From Luzula sylvatica (taxonomy: Eukaryota; Streptophyta; Magnoliopsida; Poales; Juncaceae), in contig OX326956.1 of NCBI GenBank assembly GCA_946800325.1, forward strand, positions 50,701,052-50,765,051: a DNA stretch of 64,000 bases, written 5' to 3'. Made by a program: the position numbers and the translations under genes. Below the pieces are notes generated by a model. That model saw only the letters and a list, made by a program, of their open reading frames with translations, did not search any database and was not told the origin of the DNA. Below are positions 24,176 to 37,300 of the stretch, piece after piece; position 1 is the first letter of the stretch; the number at the start of each line of letters is the position of its first letter.

Positions 24176-27100
24176 GTTAAAATCTTGTTTTGAATCTAAA
24201 AACAAACTTTCTTAGTGTTTGTGAAATTTGGTGAAAAGTTATAAAGTAAAAGATACGATGCAATTGATCTAAAAACATGTTATTTGAACTCATCAAAGCG
24301 TTAAAATCTTATTTTGAATCGAAAAACAAATTTTCTTAGTGTTTGTGAAATTTGGTGAAAATTTATGTACTAAAAGATACGATACAAATGATCTAAAAAC
24401 ACGTTATTTGAACTCCTCAAAGCGTTAAAATCTTGTTTTGAAATCGAATGACAAACTTTCTTAGTGTATGTGAAATTTGGTGAAAAGTTATGTTGTAAAA
24501 GATACGATACAAATGATCTAAAAACACGTTATTTGAACTCCTCAAAGCGTTAAAATCATGTTTTGAATCGAAAAACAAACATTCTTAGTGTTTGTGAAAT
24601 TTGGTGAAAAGTTATGTAATAAAAGATACGATACAAATGATATAAAAACACGTTATTTGAATTCCTCAAAGCGTTAAAATCTTGTTTTGAATCGAAAAAC
24701 TAACTTTCTTAGTGTTTGTAGAATTTGGTGAAAAGTTATGTAGTAAAAGATACGATATAAATGATCTAAAAACACTTTATTTGAAGTCCTCAAAGCGTTA
24801 AAATCTTGTTTTGAATATAAAAACAAACTTTCTTAGTGTTTGTGAAATTTGGTGAAAAATTATAAAGTAAAAGATACGATACAATTGATCTAAAAACACG
24901 TTATTTGAACTCCTCAAAGCGTTAAAATCTTGTTTTGAATCAAAAAACAAACTTTCTTAGTGTTTGTGAAATTTGGTGAAAAGTTATAAAGTAAAAGGTA
25001 CGATACAATTGATCTAAAAGCACGTTATTTGAACTCATCAAAGCGTTAAAATCTTATTTTGAATCAAAAAACAAACTTTCTTTGTGTTTGTGAAATTTGG
25101 TGAAAATTTATGTACTAAAAGGTACGATACAAATGACCTAAAAACACGTTATTTGAACTCCTCATAGCGTTAAAATCTTGTTTTGAAATCGAATAACAAA
25201 CTTTCTTAGTATTTGTGAAATTTGGTGAAAAGTTATGTTGTAAAAGATACGATACAAATGATCTAAAAACACGTTATTTGAACTCCTCAAAGCGTTAAAA
25301 TCATGTTTTGAATCGAAAAACAAACATTCTTAGTGTTTGTGAAATTTGGTGAAAAGTTATGTAGTAAAAGATACGATACAAATGATCTAAAAACAATTTA
25401 TTTGAACTCCTGAAAGCGTTAAAATCTTGTTTTGAATCGAAAAACAAACTTTCTTAGTGTTTGTGAAATTTGGTGAAAAGTTAGGTAGTAAAAGATACGA
25501 TACAATTGATCTAAAAACACGTTATTTGAACTCCTCAAAGCGTTAAAATCTTGTTTTGAATCGAAAAACGAACTTTCTAAGTGTTCGTGAAATTTGGTGA
25601 AAAGTTATGAAGTAAACGATACGATACAAATTATCTAAAAACACTTTATTTGAACTCCTCAAAGCGTTAAAATCTTGTTTTGAATATAAAAACAAACTTT
25701 CATAGTGTTTGTGAAATTTGGTGAAAAGTTATAAAGTAAAAGATACGATACAATTGATTTAAAAACACGTTATTTGAACTCCTGAAAGCGTTAAAATCTT
25801 GTTTTGAATCGAAAAACAAACTTTCTTAGTGTTTGTGAAATTTGGTGAAAAGTTATGTAGTAAAAGATACGATACAAATGATCTAAAAACACGTTATTTG
25901 AACTCCTGAAAGCGTTAAAATCTTGTTTTGAATCGAAAAACAAACTTTCTTAGTGTTTGTGAAATTTGGTGAAAAGTTAGGTAGTAAAAGATACGATACA
26001 ATTGATCTAAAAACACGTTATTTGAACTCCTGAAAGCGTTAAAATCTTGTTTTGAATCGAAAAACAAACTTTCTTAGTGTTTGTGAAATTTGGTGAAAAG
26101 TTATGTAGTTTAAAGATACGATACAAATGATCTAAAAACAAGTTATTTGAACTCCTGAAATCGTTAAAATCTTGTTTTGAATCGAAAAACAAACTTTCGT
26201 AGTGTTTGTGAAATTTGGTGAAAAGTTAGGTAGTAAAAGATACGATACAATTGATCTAAAAACACGTTATTTGAACTCCTCAAAGCGTTAAAATTTTGTT
26301 TTGAATCGAAAAACAAACTTTCTTAGTGTTTGTGAAATTTGGTGAAAAGTTATGAAGTAAACGATACGATACAAATGATCCAAAAACACGTTATTTGAAC
26401 TCCTCAAAGCGTTAAAATTTTGTTTTGAATCGAAAAACAAACTTTCTTAGTGTTTGTGAAATTTGGTGAAAAGTTATGTAGTAAAAGATACGATACAATT
26501 GATCTAAAAACACGTTATTTGAACTCCCCAAAGCGTTAAAATCTTGTTTTGAATCGAAAAACAAACTTTCTTAGTGTTTGTGAAATTTGGTGAAAAGTTA
26601 TGTTGTAAAAGATACGATACAAATGATCTAAAAACACGTTATTTGAACTCCTCAAAGCGTTAAAATCATGTTTTGAATCGAAAAACAAACATTCTTAGTG
26701 TTTGTGAAATTTGGTGAAAAGTTATGTAGTAAAAGATACGATACAAATGATCTAAAATCAATTTATTTGAACTCCTGAAAGCGTTAAAATCTTGTTTTGA
26801 ATCGAAAAACAAACTTTCTTAGTGTTTGTGAAATTTGGTGAAAAGTTATGTAGTAAAAGATACGATACAATTGATCTAAAAACACGTTATTTGAACTCCT
26901 CAAAGCGTTAAAATCTTGTTTTGAATCGAAAAACTAACTTTCTAAGTGTGTGAAATTTGGTGAAAAGTTATGAAGTAAACGATACGATACAAATGATCTA
27001 AAAACACTTTATTTGAACTCCTCAAAGCGTTAAAATCTTGTTTTGAATATAAAAACAAACTTTCTTAGTGTTTGTGAAATTTGGTGAAAAGTTATAAAGT

Positions 27101-29506
27101 AAAAGATACGATACAATTGATTTAAAAACACGTTATTTGAACTCCTCAAACCGTTAAAATCTTGTTTTGAATCGAAAAACAAACTTTCTTAGTGTTTGTG
27201 AAATTTGGTGAAAAATTATGTAGTAAAAGATACGATACAAATGATCTAAAAACACGTCATTTGAGCTCCTCAAAGCGTTAAAATCTTGTTTTGAATCGAA
27301 AAACAAACTTTCTTAGTGTTTGTGAAATTTGGTGAAAAGTTAGGTAGTAAAAGATACAATACAATTGATCTAAAAACACGTTATTTGAACTCCTCAAAGC
27401 GTTAAAATTTTGTTTTGAATCGAAAAACAAACTTTCTTAGTGTTTGTGAAATTTGGTGAAAAGTTATGTAGTAAAAGATACGATACAATTGATCTAAAAA
27501 CACGTTATTTGAACTCCCCAAAGCGTTAAAATCTTGTTTTGAATCGAAAAACAAACTTTCTTAGTGTGTGAAATTTGGTGAAAAGTTATGTAGTAAAAGA
27601 TACGATACAAATGATCTAAAAACAAGTTATTTGAACTCCTGAAAGCGTTAAAATCTTGTTTTGAATCGAAAAACAAACTTTCTTAGTGTTTGTGAAATTT
27701 GGTGAAAAGTTAGGTAGTAAAAGATACGATACAATTGATCTAAAAACACGTTATTTGAACTCCTCAAAGCGTTAAAATCTTGTTTTGAATCGAAAAACTA
27801 ACTTTCTTAGTGTTTGTGAAATTTGGTGAAAAGTTATGTAGTAAACGATACGATACAAATGATCTAAAAACACGTTATTCGAACTCCTCAAAGCGTTAAA
27901 ATCTTGTTTTGAATCGAAAAACAAACTTTCTTAGTGTTTGTGAAATTTGGTGAAAAGTTAGGTAGTAAAAGATACGATACAATTGATCTAAAAACACGTT
28001 ATTTGAACTCCTGAAAGCGTTAAAATCTTGTTTTGAATCGAAAAACAAACTTTCTTAGTGTTTGTGAAATTTGGTGAAAAGTTATGTAGTTTAAAGATAC
28101 GATACAAATGATCTAAAAACAAGTTATTTGAACTCCTGAAATCGTTAAAATCTTGTTTTGAATCGAAAAACAAACTTTCTTAGTGTCTGTGAAATTTGGT
28201 GAAAAGTTATGTAGTAAAAGATACGATACAAATGATCTAAAAACACATTATTTGAACTCCTCAAAACGTTAAAATCTTGTTTTAAATCGAAAAACAAACT
28301 TTCTTAGTGTTTGTGAAATTTGGTGAAAAGTTATGTAGTAAAAGATACGATACAAATGATCTAAAAACAAGTTATTTGAACTCCTGAAAGCGTTAAAATC
28401 TTGTTTTGAATCGAAAAACAAACTTTCTTAGTGTTTGTGAAATTTGGTGAAAAGTTATGTAGTAAAAGATACGATACAAATGATCTAAAAACACGTTATT
28501 TGAACTCCTGAAAGCGTTAAAATCTTGTTTTGAATCGAAAAACAAACTTTCTTAGTGTTTGTGAAATTTGGTGAAAAGTTAGGTAGTAAAAGATACGATA
28601 CAATTGATCTAAAAACACGTTATTTGAACTCCTGAAAGCGTTAAAATCTTGTTTTGAATCGAAAAACAAACTTTCTTAGTGTTTGTGAAATTTGGTGAAA
28701 AGTTATGTAGTTTAAAGATACGATACAAATGATCTAAAAACAAGTTATTTGAACTCCTGAAATCGTTAAAATCTTGTTTTGAATCGAAAAACAAACTTTC
28801 TTAGTGTTTGTGAAATTTGGTGAAAAGTTAGGTAGTAAAAGATACGATACAATTGATCTAAAAACACGTTATTTGAACTCCTCAAAGCGTTAAAATTTTG
28901 TTTTGAATCGAAAAACAAACTTTCTTAGTGTTTGTGAAATTTGGTGAAAAGTTATGAAGTAAACGATACGATACAAATGATCCAAAAACACGTTATTTGA
29001 ACTCCTCAAAGCGTTAAAATTTTGTTTTGAATCGAAAAACAAACTTTCTTAGTGTTTGTGAAATTTGGTGAAAAGTTATGTAGTAAAAGATACGATACAA
29101 TTGATCTAAAAACACGTTATTTGAACTCCCCAAAGCGTTAAAATCTTGTTTTGAATCGAAAAACAAACTTTCTTAGTGTGTGAAATTTGGTGAAAAGTTA
29201 TGTAGTAAAAGATACGATACAAATGATCTAAAAACAAGTTATTTGAACTCCTGAAAGCGTTAAAATCTTGTTTTGAATCGAAAAACAAACTTTCTTAGTG
29301 TTTGTGAAATTTGGTGAAAAGTTAGGTAGTAAAAGATACGATACAATTGATCTAAAAACACGTTATTTGAACTCCTCAAAGCGTTAAAATCTTGTTTTGA
29401 ATCGAAAAACTAACTTTCTTAGTGTTTGTGAAATTTGGTGAAAAGTTATGTAGTAAACGATACGATACAAATGATCTAAAAACACGTTATTCGAACTCCT
29501 CAAAGC
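24176..29506. repeat. 43-monomer chimeric HOR, 5,331 bp
   Basis: Slots 1-13 are followed not by slot 14 but by slots 31-36, then the slot 36/9 hybrid, slots 10-15, four closing monomers and slots 27-39. The length fits 43 x 124 = 5,332 with +1 at five monomers and -2 at three. The break in slot order lies between 25,768 and 25,852 and is the junction of the 10,169 bp tandem duplication. GAATTC is at 24,659. Slot 12 carries the perfect dyad ACGAAC/GTTCGT at 25,568-25,588. Confidence 0.92.
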
Positions 29507-32500
29507 GTTAAAATCTTGTTTTGAATCTAAAAACAAACTTTCTTAGTGTTTGTGAAATTTGGTGAAAAGTTATAAAGTAAAAGATACGATGCAATTGATC
29601 TAAAAACATGTTATTTGAACTCATCAAAGCGTTAAAATCTTATTTTGAATCGAAAAACAAATTTTCTTAGTGTTTGTGAAATTTGGTGAAAATTTATGTA
29701 CTAAAAGATACGATACAAATGATCTAAAAACACGTTATTTGAACTCCTCAAAGCGTTAAAATCTTGTTTTGAAATCGAATGACAAACTTTCTTAGTGTAT
29801 GTGAAATTTGGTGAAAAGTTATGTTGTAAAAGATACGATACAAATGATCTAAAAACACGTTATTTGAACTCCTCAAAGCGTTAAAATCATGTTTTGAATC
29901 GAAAAACAAACATTCTTAGTGTTTGTGAAATTTGGTGAAAAGTTATGTAATAAAAGATACGATACAAATGATATAAAAACACGTTATTTGAATTCCTCAA
30001 AGCGTTAAAATCTTGTTTTGAATCGAAAAACTAACTTTCTTAGTGTTTGTAGAATTTGGTGAAAAGTTATGTAGTAAAAGATACGATATAAATGATCTAA
30101 AAACACTTTATTTGAACTCCTCAAAGCGTTAAAATCTTGTTTTGAATATAAAAACAAACTTTCTTAGTGTTTGTGAAATTTGGTGAAAAATTATAAAGTA
30201 AAAGATACGATACAATTGATCTAAAAACACGTTATTTGAACTCCTCAAAGCGTTAAAATCTTGTTTTGAATCAAAAAACAAACTTTCTTAGTGTTTGTGA
30301 AATTTGGTGAAAAGTTATAAAGTAAAAGGTACGATACAATTGATCTAAAAGCACGTTATTTGAACTCATCAAAGCGTTAAAATCTTATTTTGAATCAAAA
30401 AACAAACTTTCTTTGTGTTTGTGAAATTTGGTGAAAATTTATGTACTAAAAGGTACGATACAAATGACCTAAAAACACGTTATTTGAACTCCTCATAGCG
30501 TTAAAATCTTGTTTTGAAATCGAATAACAAACTTTCTTAGTATTTGTGAAATTTGGTGAAAAGTTATGTTGTAAAAGATACGATACAAATGATCTAAAAA
30601 CACGTTATTTGAACTCCTCAAAGCGTTAAAATCATGTTTTGAATCGAAAAACAAACATTCTTAGTGTTTGTGAAATTTGGTGAAAAGTTATGTAGTAAAA
30701 GATACGATACAAATGATCTAAAAACAATTTATTTGAACTCCTGAAAGCGTTAAAATCTTGTTTTGAATCGAAAAACAAACTTTCTTAGTGTTTGTGAAAT
30801 TTGGTGAAAAGTTAGGTAGTAAAAGATACGATACAATTGATCTAAAAACACGTTATTTGAACTCCTCAAAGCGTTAAAATCTTGTTTTGAATCGAAAAAC
30901 TAACTTTCTAAGTGTTCGTGAAATTTGGTGAAAAGTTATGAAGTAAACGATACGATACAAATTATCTAAAAACACTTTATTTGAACTCCTCAAAGCGTTA
31001 AAATCTTGTTTTGAATATAAAAACAAACTTTCTTAGTGTTTGTGAAATTTGGTGAAAAGTTATAAAGTAAAAGATACGATACAATTGATTTAAAAACACG
31101 TTATTTGAACTCCTGAAAGCGTTAAAATCTTGTTTTGAATCGAAAAACAAACTTTCTTAGTGTTTGTGAAATTTCGTGAAAAATTATGTAGTAAAAGATA
31201 CGATACAAATGATCTAAAAACACGTCATTTGAGCTCCTCAAAGCGTTAAAATCTTGTTTTGAATCGAAAAACAAACTTTCTTAGTGTTTGTGAAATTTGG
31301 TGAAAAGTTAGGTAGTAAAAGATACGATACAATTGATCTAAAAACACGTTATTTGAACTCCTCAAAGCGTTAAAATTTTGTTTTGAATCGAAAAACAAAC
31401 TTTCTTAGTGTTTGTGAAATTTGGTGAAAAGTTATGAAGTAAACGATACGATACAAATGATCTAAAAACACGTTATTTGAACTCCTCAAAGCGTTAAAAT
31501 CTTGTTTTGAATCGAAAAACAAACTTTCTTAGTGTTTGTGAAATTTGGTGAAAAGTTATGTAGTAAAAGATACGATACAATTGATCTAAAAACACGTTAT
31601 TTGAACTCCCCAAAGCGTTAAAATCTTGTTTTGAATCGAAAAACAAACTTTCTTAGTGTTTGTGAAATTTGGTGAAAATTTATGTAGTAAAAGATACGGT
31701 ACAAATGATCTAAAAACACGTTATTTGAACTCCTGAAAGCGTTAAAATCTTGTTTTGAATCGAAAAACAAACTTTCTTAGTGTTTGTGAAATTTGGTGAA
31801 AAGTTATGAAGTAAACGATACGATACAAATGATCTAAAAACAAGTTATTTGAACTCCTGAAAGCGTTAAAATCTTGTTTTGAATCGAAAAACAAACTTTC
31901 TTAGTGTTTGTGAAATTTGGTGAAAAGTTAGGTAGTAAAAGATACGATACAATTGATCTAAAAACACGTTATTGGAACTCCTCAAAGCGTTAAAATCTTG
32001 TTTTGAATCGAAAAACTAACTTTCTTAGTGTTTGTGAAATTTGGTGAAAAGTTATGTAGTAAACGATACGATACAAATGATCTAAAAACACGTTATTCGA
32101 ACTCCTCAAAGCGTTAAAATCTTGTTTTGAATCGAAAAACAAACTTTCTTAGTGTTTGTGAAATTTGGTGAAAAGTTAGGTAGTAAAAGATACGATACAA
32201 TTGATCTAAAAACACGTTATTTGAACTCCTGAAAGCGTTAAAATCTTGTTTTGAATCGAAAAACAAACTTTCTTAGTGTTTGTGAAATTTGGTGAAAAGT
32301 TATGTAGTAAAAGATACGATACAATTGATCTAAAAACAAGTTATTTGAACTCCCCAAAGCGTTAAAATCTTGTTTTGAATCGAAAAACAAACTTTCTTAG
32401 TGTGTGTGAAATTTGGTGAAAAGTTATGTAGTAAAAGATACGATACAAATGATCTAAAAACAAGTTATTTGAACTCCTGAAAGCGTTAAAATCTTGTTTT

Positions 32501-34344
32501 GAATCGAAAAACAAACTTTCTTAGTGTTTGTGAAATTTGGTGAAAAGTTAGGTAGTAAAAGATACGATACAATTGATCTAAAAACACGTTATTTGAACTC
32601 GTCAAAGCGTTAAAATCTTGTTTTGAATCGAAAAACTAACTTTCTTAGTGTTTGTGAAATTTGGTGAAAAGTTATGTAGTAAACGATACGATACAAATGA
32701 TCTAAAAACACGTTATTCGAACTCCTCAAAGCGTTAAAATCTTGTTTTGAATCGAAAAACAAACTTTCTTAGTGTTTGTGAAATTTGGTGAAAAGTTAGG
32801 TAGTAAAAGATACGATACAATTGATCTAAAAACACGTTATTTGAACTCCTGAAAGCGTTAAAATCTTGTTTTGAATCGAAAAACAAACTTTCTTAGTGTT
32901 TGTGAAATTTGGTGAAAAGTTATGTAGTTTAAAGATACGATACAAATGATCTAAAAACAAGTTATTTGAACTCCTGAAATCGTTAAAATCTTGTTTTGAA
33001 TCGAAAAACAAACTTTCTTAGTGTCTGTGAAATTTGGTGAAAAGTTATGTAGTAAAAGATACGATACAAATGATCTAAAAACACATTATTTGAACTCCTC
33101 AAAACGTTAAAATCTTGTTTTAAATCGAAAAACAAACTTTCTTAGTGTTTGTGAAATTTGGTGAAAAGTTATGTAGTAAAAGATACGATACAAATGATCT
33201 AAAAACAAGTTATTTGAACTCCTGAAAGCGTTAAAATCTTGTTTTGAATCGAAAAACAAACTTTCTTAGTGTTTGTGAAATTTGGTGAAAAGTTATGTAG
33301 TAAAAGATACGATACAAATGATCTAAAAACACGTTATTTGAACTCCTGAAAGCGTTAAAATCTTGTTTTGAATCGAAAAACAAACTTTCTTAGTGTTTGT
33401 GAAATTTGGTGAAAAGTTAGGTAGTAAAAGATACGATACAATTGATCTAAAAACACGTTATTTGAACTCCTGAAAGCGTTAAAATCTTGTTTTGAATCGA
33501 AAAACAAACTTTCTTAGTGTTTGTGAAATTTGGTGAAAAGTTATGTAGTTTAAAGATACGATACAAATGATCTAAAAACAAGTTATTTGAACTCCTGAAA
33601 TCGTTAAAATCTTGTTTTGAATCGAAAAACAAACTTTCTTAGTGTTTGTGAAATTTGGTGAAAAGTTAGGTAGTAAAAGATACGATACAATTGATCTAAA
33701 AACACGTTATTTGAACTCCTCAAAGCGTTAAAATTTTGTTTTGAATCGAAAAACAAACTTTCTTAGTGTTTGTGAAATTTGGTGAAAAGTTATGAAGTAA
33801 ACGATACGATACAAATGATCCAAAAACACGTTATTTGAACTCCTCAAAGCGTTAAAATTTTGTTTTGAATCGAAAAACAAACTTTCTTAGTGTTTGTGAA
33901 ATTTGGTGAAAAGTTATGTAGTAAAAGATACGATACAATTGATCTAAAAACACGTTATTTGAACTCCCCAAAGCGTTAAAATCTTGTTTTGAATCGAAAA
34001 ACAAACTTTCTTAGTGTGTGAAATTTGGTGAAAAGTTATGTAGTAAAAGATACGATACAAATGATCTAAAAACAAGTTATTTGAACTCCTGAAAGCGTTA
34101 AAATCTTGTTTTGAATCGAAAAACAAACTTTCTTAGTGTTTGTGAAATTTGGTGAAAAGTTAGGTAGTAAAAGATACGATACAATTGATCTAAAAACACG
34201 TTATTTGAACTCCTCAAAGCATTAAAATCTTGTTTTGAATCGAAAAACTAACTTTCTTAGTGTTTGTGAAATTTGGTGAAAAGTTATGTAGTAAACGATA
34301 CGATACAAATGATCTAAAAACACGTTATTCGAACTCCTCAAAGC
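29507..34344. repeat. 39-monomer HOR, type 1, second copy, 4,838 bp
   Basis: Same slot order and length as the block at 19,338, exactly 10,169 bp away, including the type-1 cassette at slots 19-23 (from 31,741). Private single-base differences from the first copy: C at 31,175 (G at 21,006), G at 31,974 (T at 21,805). GAATTC is at 29,990. Confidence 0.93.
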
Positions 34345-37300
34345 GTTAAAATCTTGTTTTGAATCTAAAAACAAACTTTCTTAGTGTTTGTGAAATTTGG
34401 TGAAAAGTTATAAAGTAAAAGATACGATGCAATTGATCTAAAAACATGTTATTTGAACTCATCAAAGCGTTAAAATCTTATTTTGAATCGAAAAACAAAT
34501 TTTCTTAGTGTTTGTGAAATTTGGTGAAAATTTATGTACTAAAAGATACGATACAAATGATCTAAAAACACGTTATTTGAACTCCTCAAAGCGTTAAAAT
34601 CTTGTTTTGAAATCGAATGACAAACTTTCTTAGTGTATGTGAAATTTGGTGAAAAGTTATGTTGTAAAAGATACGATACAAATGATCTAAAAACACGTTA
34701 TTTGAACTCCTCAAAGCGTTAAAATCATGTTTTGAATCGAAAAACAAACATTCTTAGTGTTTGTGAAATTTGGTGAAAAGTTATGTAATAAAAGATACGA
34801 TACAAATGATATAAAAACACGTTATTTGAATTCCTCAAAGCGTTAAAATCTTGTTTTGAATCGAAAAACTAACTTTCTTAGTGTTTGTAGAATTTGGTGA
34901 AAAGTTATGTAGTAAAAGATACGATATAAATGATCTAAAAACACTTTATTTGAAGTCCTCAAAGCGTTAAAATCTTGTTTTGAATATAAAAACAAACTTT
35001 CTTAGTGTTTGTGAAATTTGGTGAAAAATTATAAAGTAAAAGATACGATACAATTGATCTAAAAACACGTTATTTGAACTCCTCAAAGCGTTAAAATCTT
35101 GTTTTGAATCAAAAAACAAACTTTCTTAGTGTTTGTGAAATTTGGTGAAAAGTTATAAAGTAAAAGGTACGATACAATTGATCTAAAAGCACGTTATTTG
35201 AACTCATCAAAGCGTTAAAATCTTATTTTGAATCAAAAAACAAACTTTCTTTGTGTTTGTGAAATTTGGTGAAAATTTATGTACTAAAAGGTACGATACA
35301 AATGACCTAAAAACACGTTATTTGAACTCCTCATAGCGTTAAAATCTTGTTTTGAAATCGAATAACAAACTTTCTTAGTATTTGTGAAATTTGGTGAAAA
35401 GTTATGTTGTAAAAGATACGATACAAATGATCTAAAAACACGTTATTTGAACTCCTCAAAGCGTTAAAATCATGTTTTGAATCGAAAAACAAACATTCTT
35501 AGTGTTTGTGAAATTTGGTGAAAAGTTATGTAGTAAAAGATACGATACAAATGATCTAAAAACAATTTATTTGAACTCCTGAAAGCGTTAAAATCTTGTT
35601 TTGAATCGAAAAACAAACTTTCTTAGTGTTTGTGAAATTTGGTGAAAAGTTAGGTAGTAAAAGATACGATACAATTGATCTAAAAACACGTTATTTGAAC
35701 TCCTCAAAGCGTTAAAATCTTGTTTTGAATCGAAAAACGAACTTTCTAAGTGTTCGTGAAATTTGGTGAAAAGTTATGAAGTAAACGATACGATACAAAT
35801 TATCTAAAAACACTTTATTTGAACTCCTCAAAGCGTTAAAATCTTGTTTTGAATATAAAAACAAACTTTCATAGTGTTTGTGAAATTTGGTGAAAAGTTA
35901 TAAAGTAAAAGATACGATACAATTGATTTAAAAACACGTTATTTGAACTCCTGAAAGCGTTAAAATCTTGTTTTGAATCGAAAAACAAACTTTCTTAGTG
36001 TTTGTGAAATTTGGTGAAAAATTATGTAGTAAAAGATACGATACAAATGATCTAAAAACACGTCATTTGAGCTCCTCAAAGCGTTAAAATCTTGTTTTGA
36101 ATCGAAAAACAAACTTTCTTAGTGTTTGTGAAATTTGGTGAAAAGTTAGGTAGTAAAAGATACGATACAATTGATCTAAAAACACGTTATTTGAACTCCT
36201 CAAAGCGTTAAAATTTTGTTTTGAATCGAAAAACAAACTTTCTTAGTGTTTGTGAAATTTGGTGAAAAGTTATGAAGTAAACGATACGATACAAATGATC
36301 TAAAAACACGTTATTTGAACTCCTCAAAGCGTTAAAATCTTGTTTTGAATCGAAAAACAAACTTTCTTAGTGTTTGTGAAATTTGGTGAAAAGTTATGTA
36401 GTAAAAGATACGATACAATTGATCTAAAAACACGTTATTTGAACTCCCCAAAGCGTTAAAATCTTGTTTTGAATCGAAAAACAAAGTTTCTTAGTGTTTG
36501 TGAAATTTGGTGAAAATTTATGTAGTAAAAGATACGGTACAAATGATCTAAAAACACGTTATTTGAACTCCTGAAAGCGTTAAAATCTTGTTTTGAATCG
36601 AAAAACAAACTTTCTTAGTGTTTGTGAAATTTGGTGAAAAGTTAGGTAGTAAAAGATACGATACAATTGATCTAAAAACACGTTATTTGAACTCCTGAAA
36701 GCGTTAAAATCTTGTTTTGAATCGAAAAACAAACTTTCTTAGTGTTTGTGAAATTTGGTGAAAAGTTATGTAGTTTAAAGATACGATACAAATGATCTAA
36801 AAACAAGTTATTTGAACTCCTGAAATCGTTAAAATCTTGTTTTGAATCGAAAAACAAACTTTCTTAGTTTTTGTGAAATTTGGTGAAAAGTTAGGTAGTA
36901 AAAGATACGATACAATTGATCTAAAAACACGTTATTTGAACTCCTCAAAGCGTTAAAATTTTGTTTTGAATCGAAAAACGAACTTTCTTAGTGTTTGTGA
37001 AATTTGGTGAAAAGTTATGAAGTAAACGATACGATACAAATGATCCAAAAACACGTTATTTGAACTCCTCAAAGCGTTAAAATCTTGTTTTGAATCGAAA
37101 AACAAACTTTCTTAGTGTTTGTGAAATTTGGTGAAAAGTTATGTAGTAAAAGATACGATACAATTGATCTAAAAACACATTATTTGAACTCCCCAAAGCG
37201 TTAAAATCTTGTTTTGAATCGAAAAACAAACTTTCTTAGTGTGTGTGAAATTTGGTGAAAAGTTATGTAGTAAAAGATACGATACAAATGATCTAAAAAC

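Larger units (their letters stand above)
15600..35937. repeat. 10,169 bp tandem duplication, two copies
   Basis: Copy 1 is about 15,600-25,768 and copy 2 about 25,769-35,937. All slot markers, hybrids and -2/+1 monomers recur at an offset of 10,169. By eye I found only five clear differences: 16,030/26,199, 18,920/29,089, 21,006/31,175, 21,805/31,974 and 24,052/34,221. The exchange point lies within 25,769-25,851: upstream C at 25,768 is slot-13-like (CACGTT), and downstream G at 25,852 is slot-31-like (AAAAGTTATG, where slot 14 has AAAAATTATG). Canonical slot 13-14 order resumes after copy 2 at about 36,021. Confidence 0.9.

Noticed and set aside
25769..35937. Second 10 kb copy as a pure assembly duplication
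   Set aside because: Single-base differences at 26,199, 29,089, 31,175, 31,974 and 34,221 argue for two real copies, though read-level support was not available.
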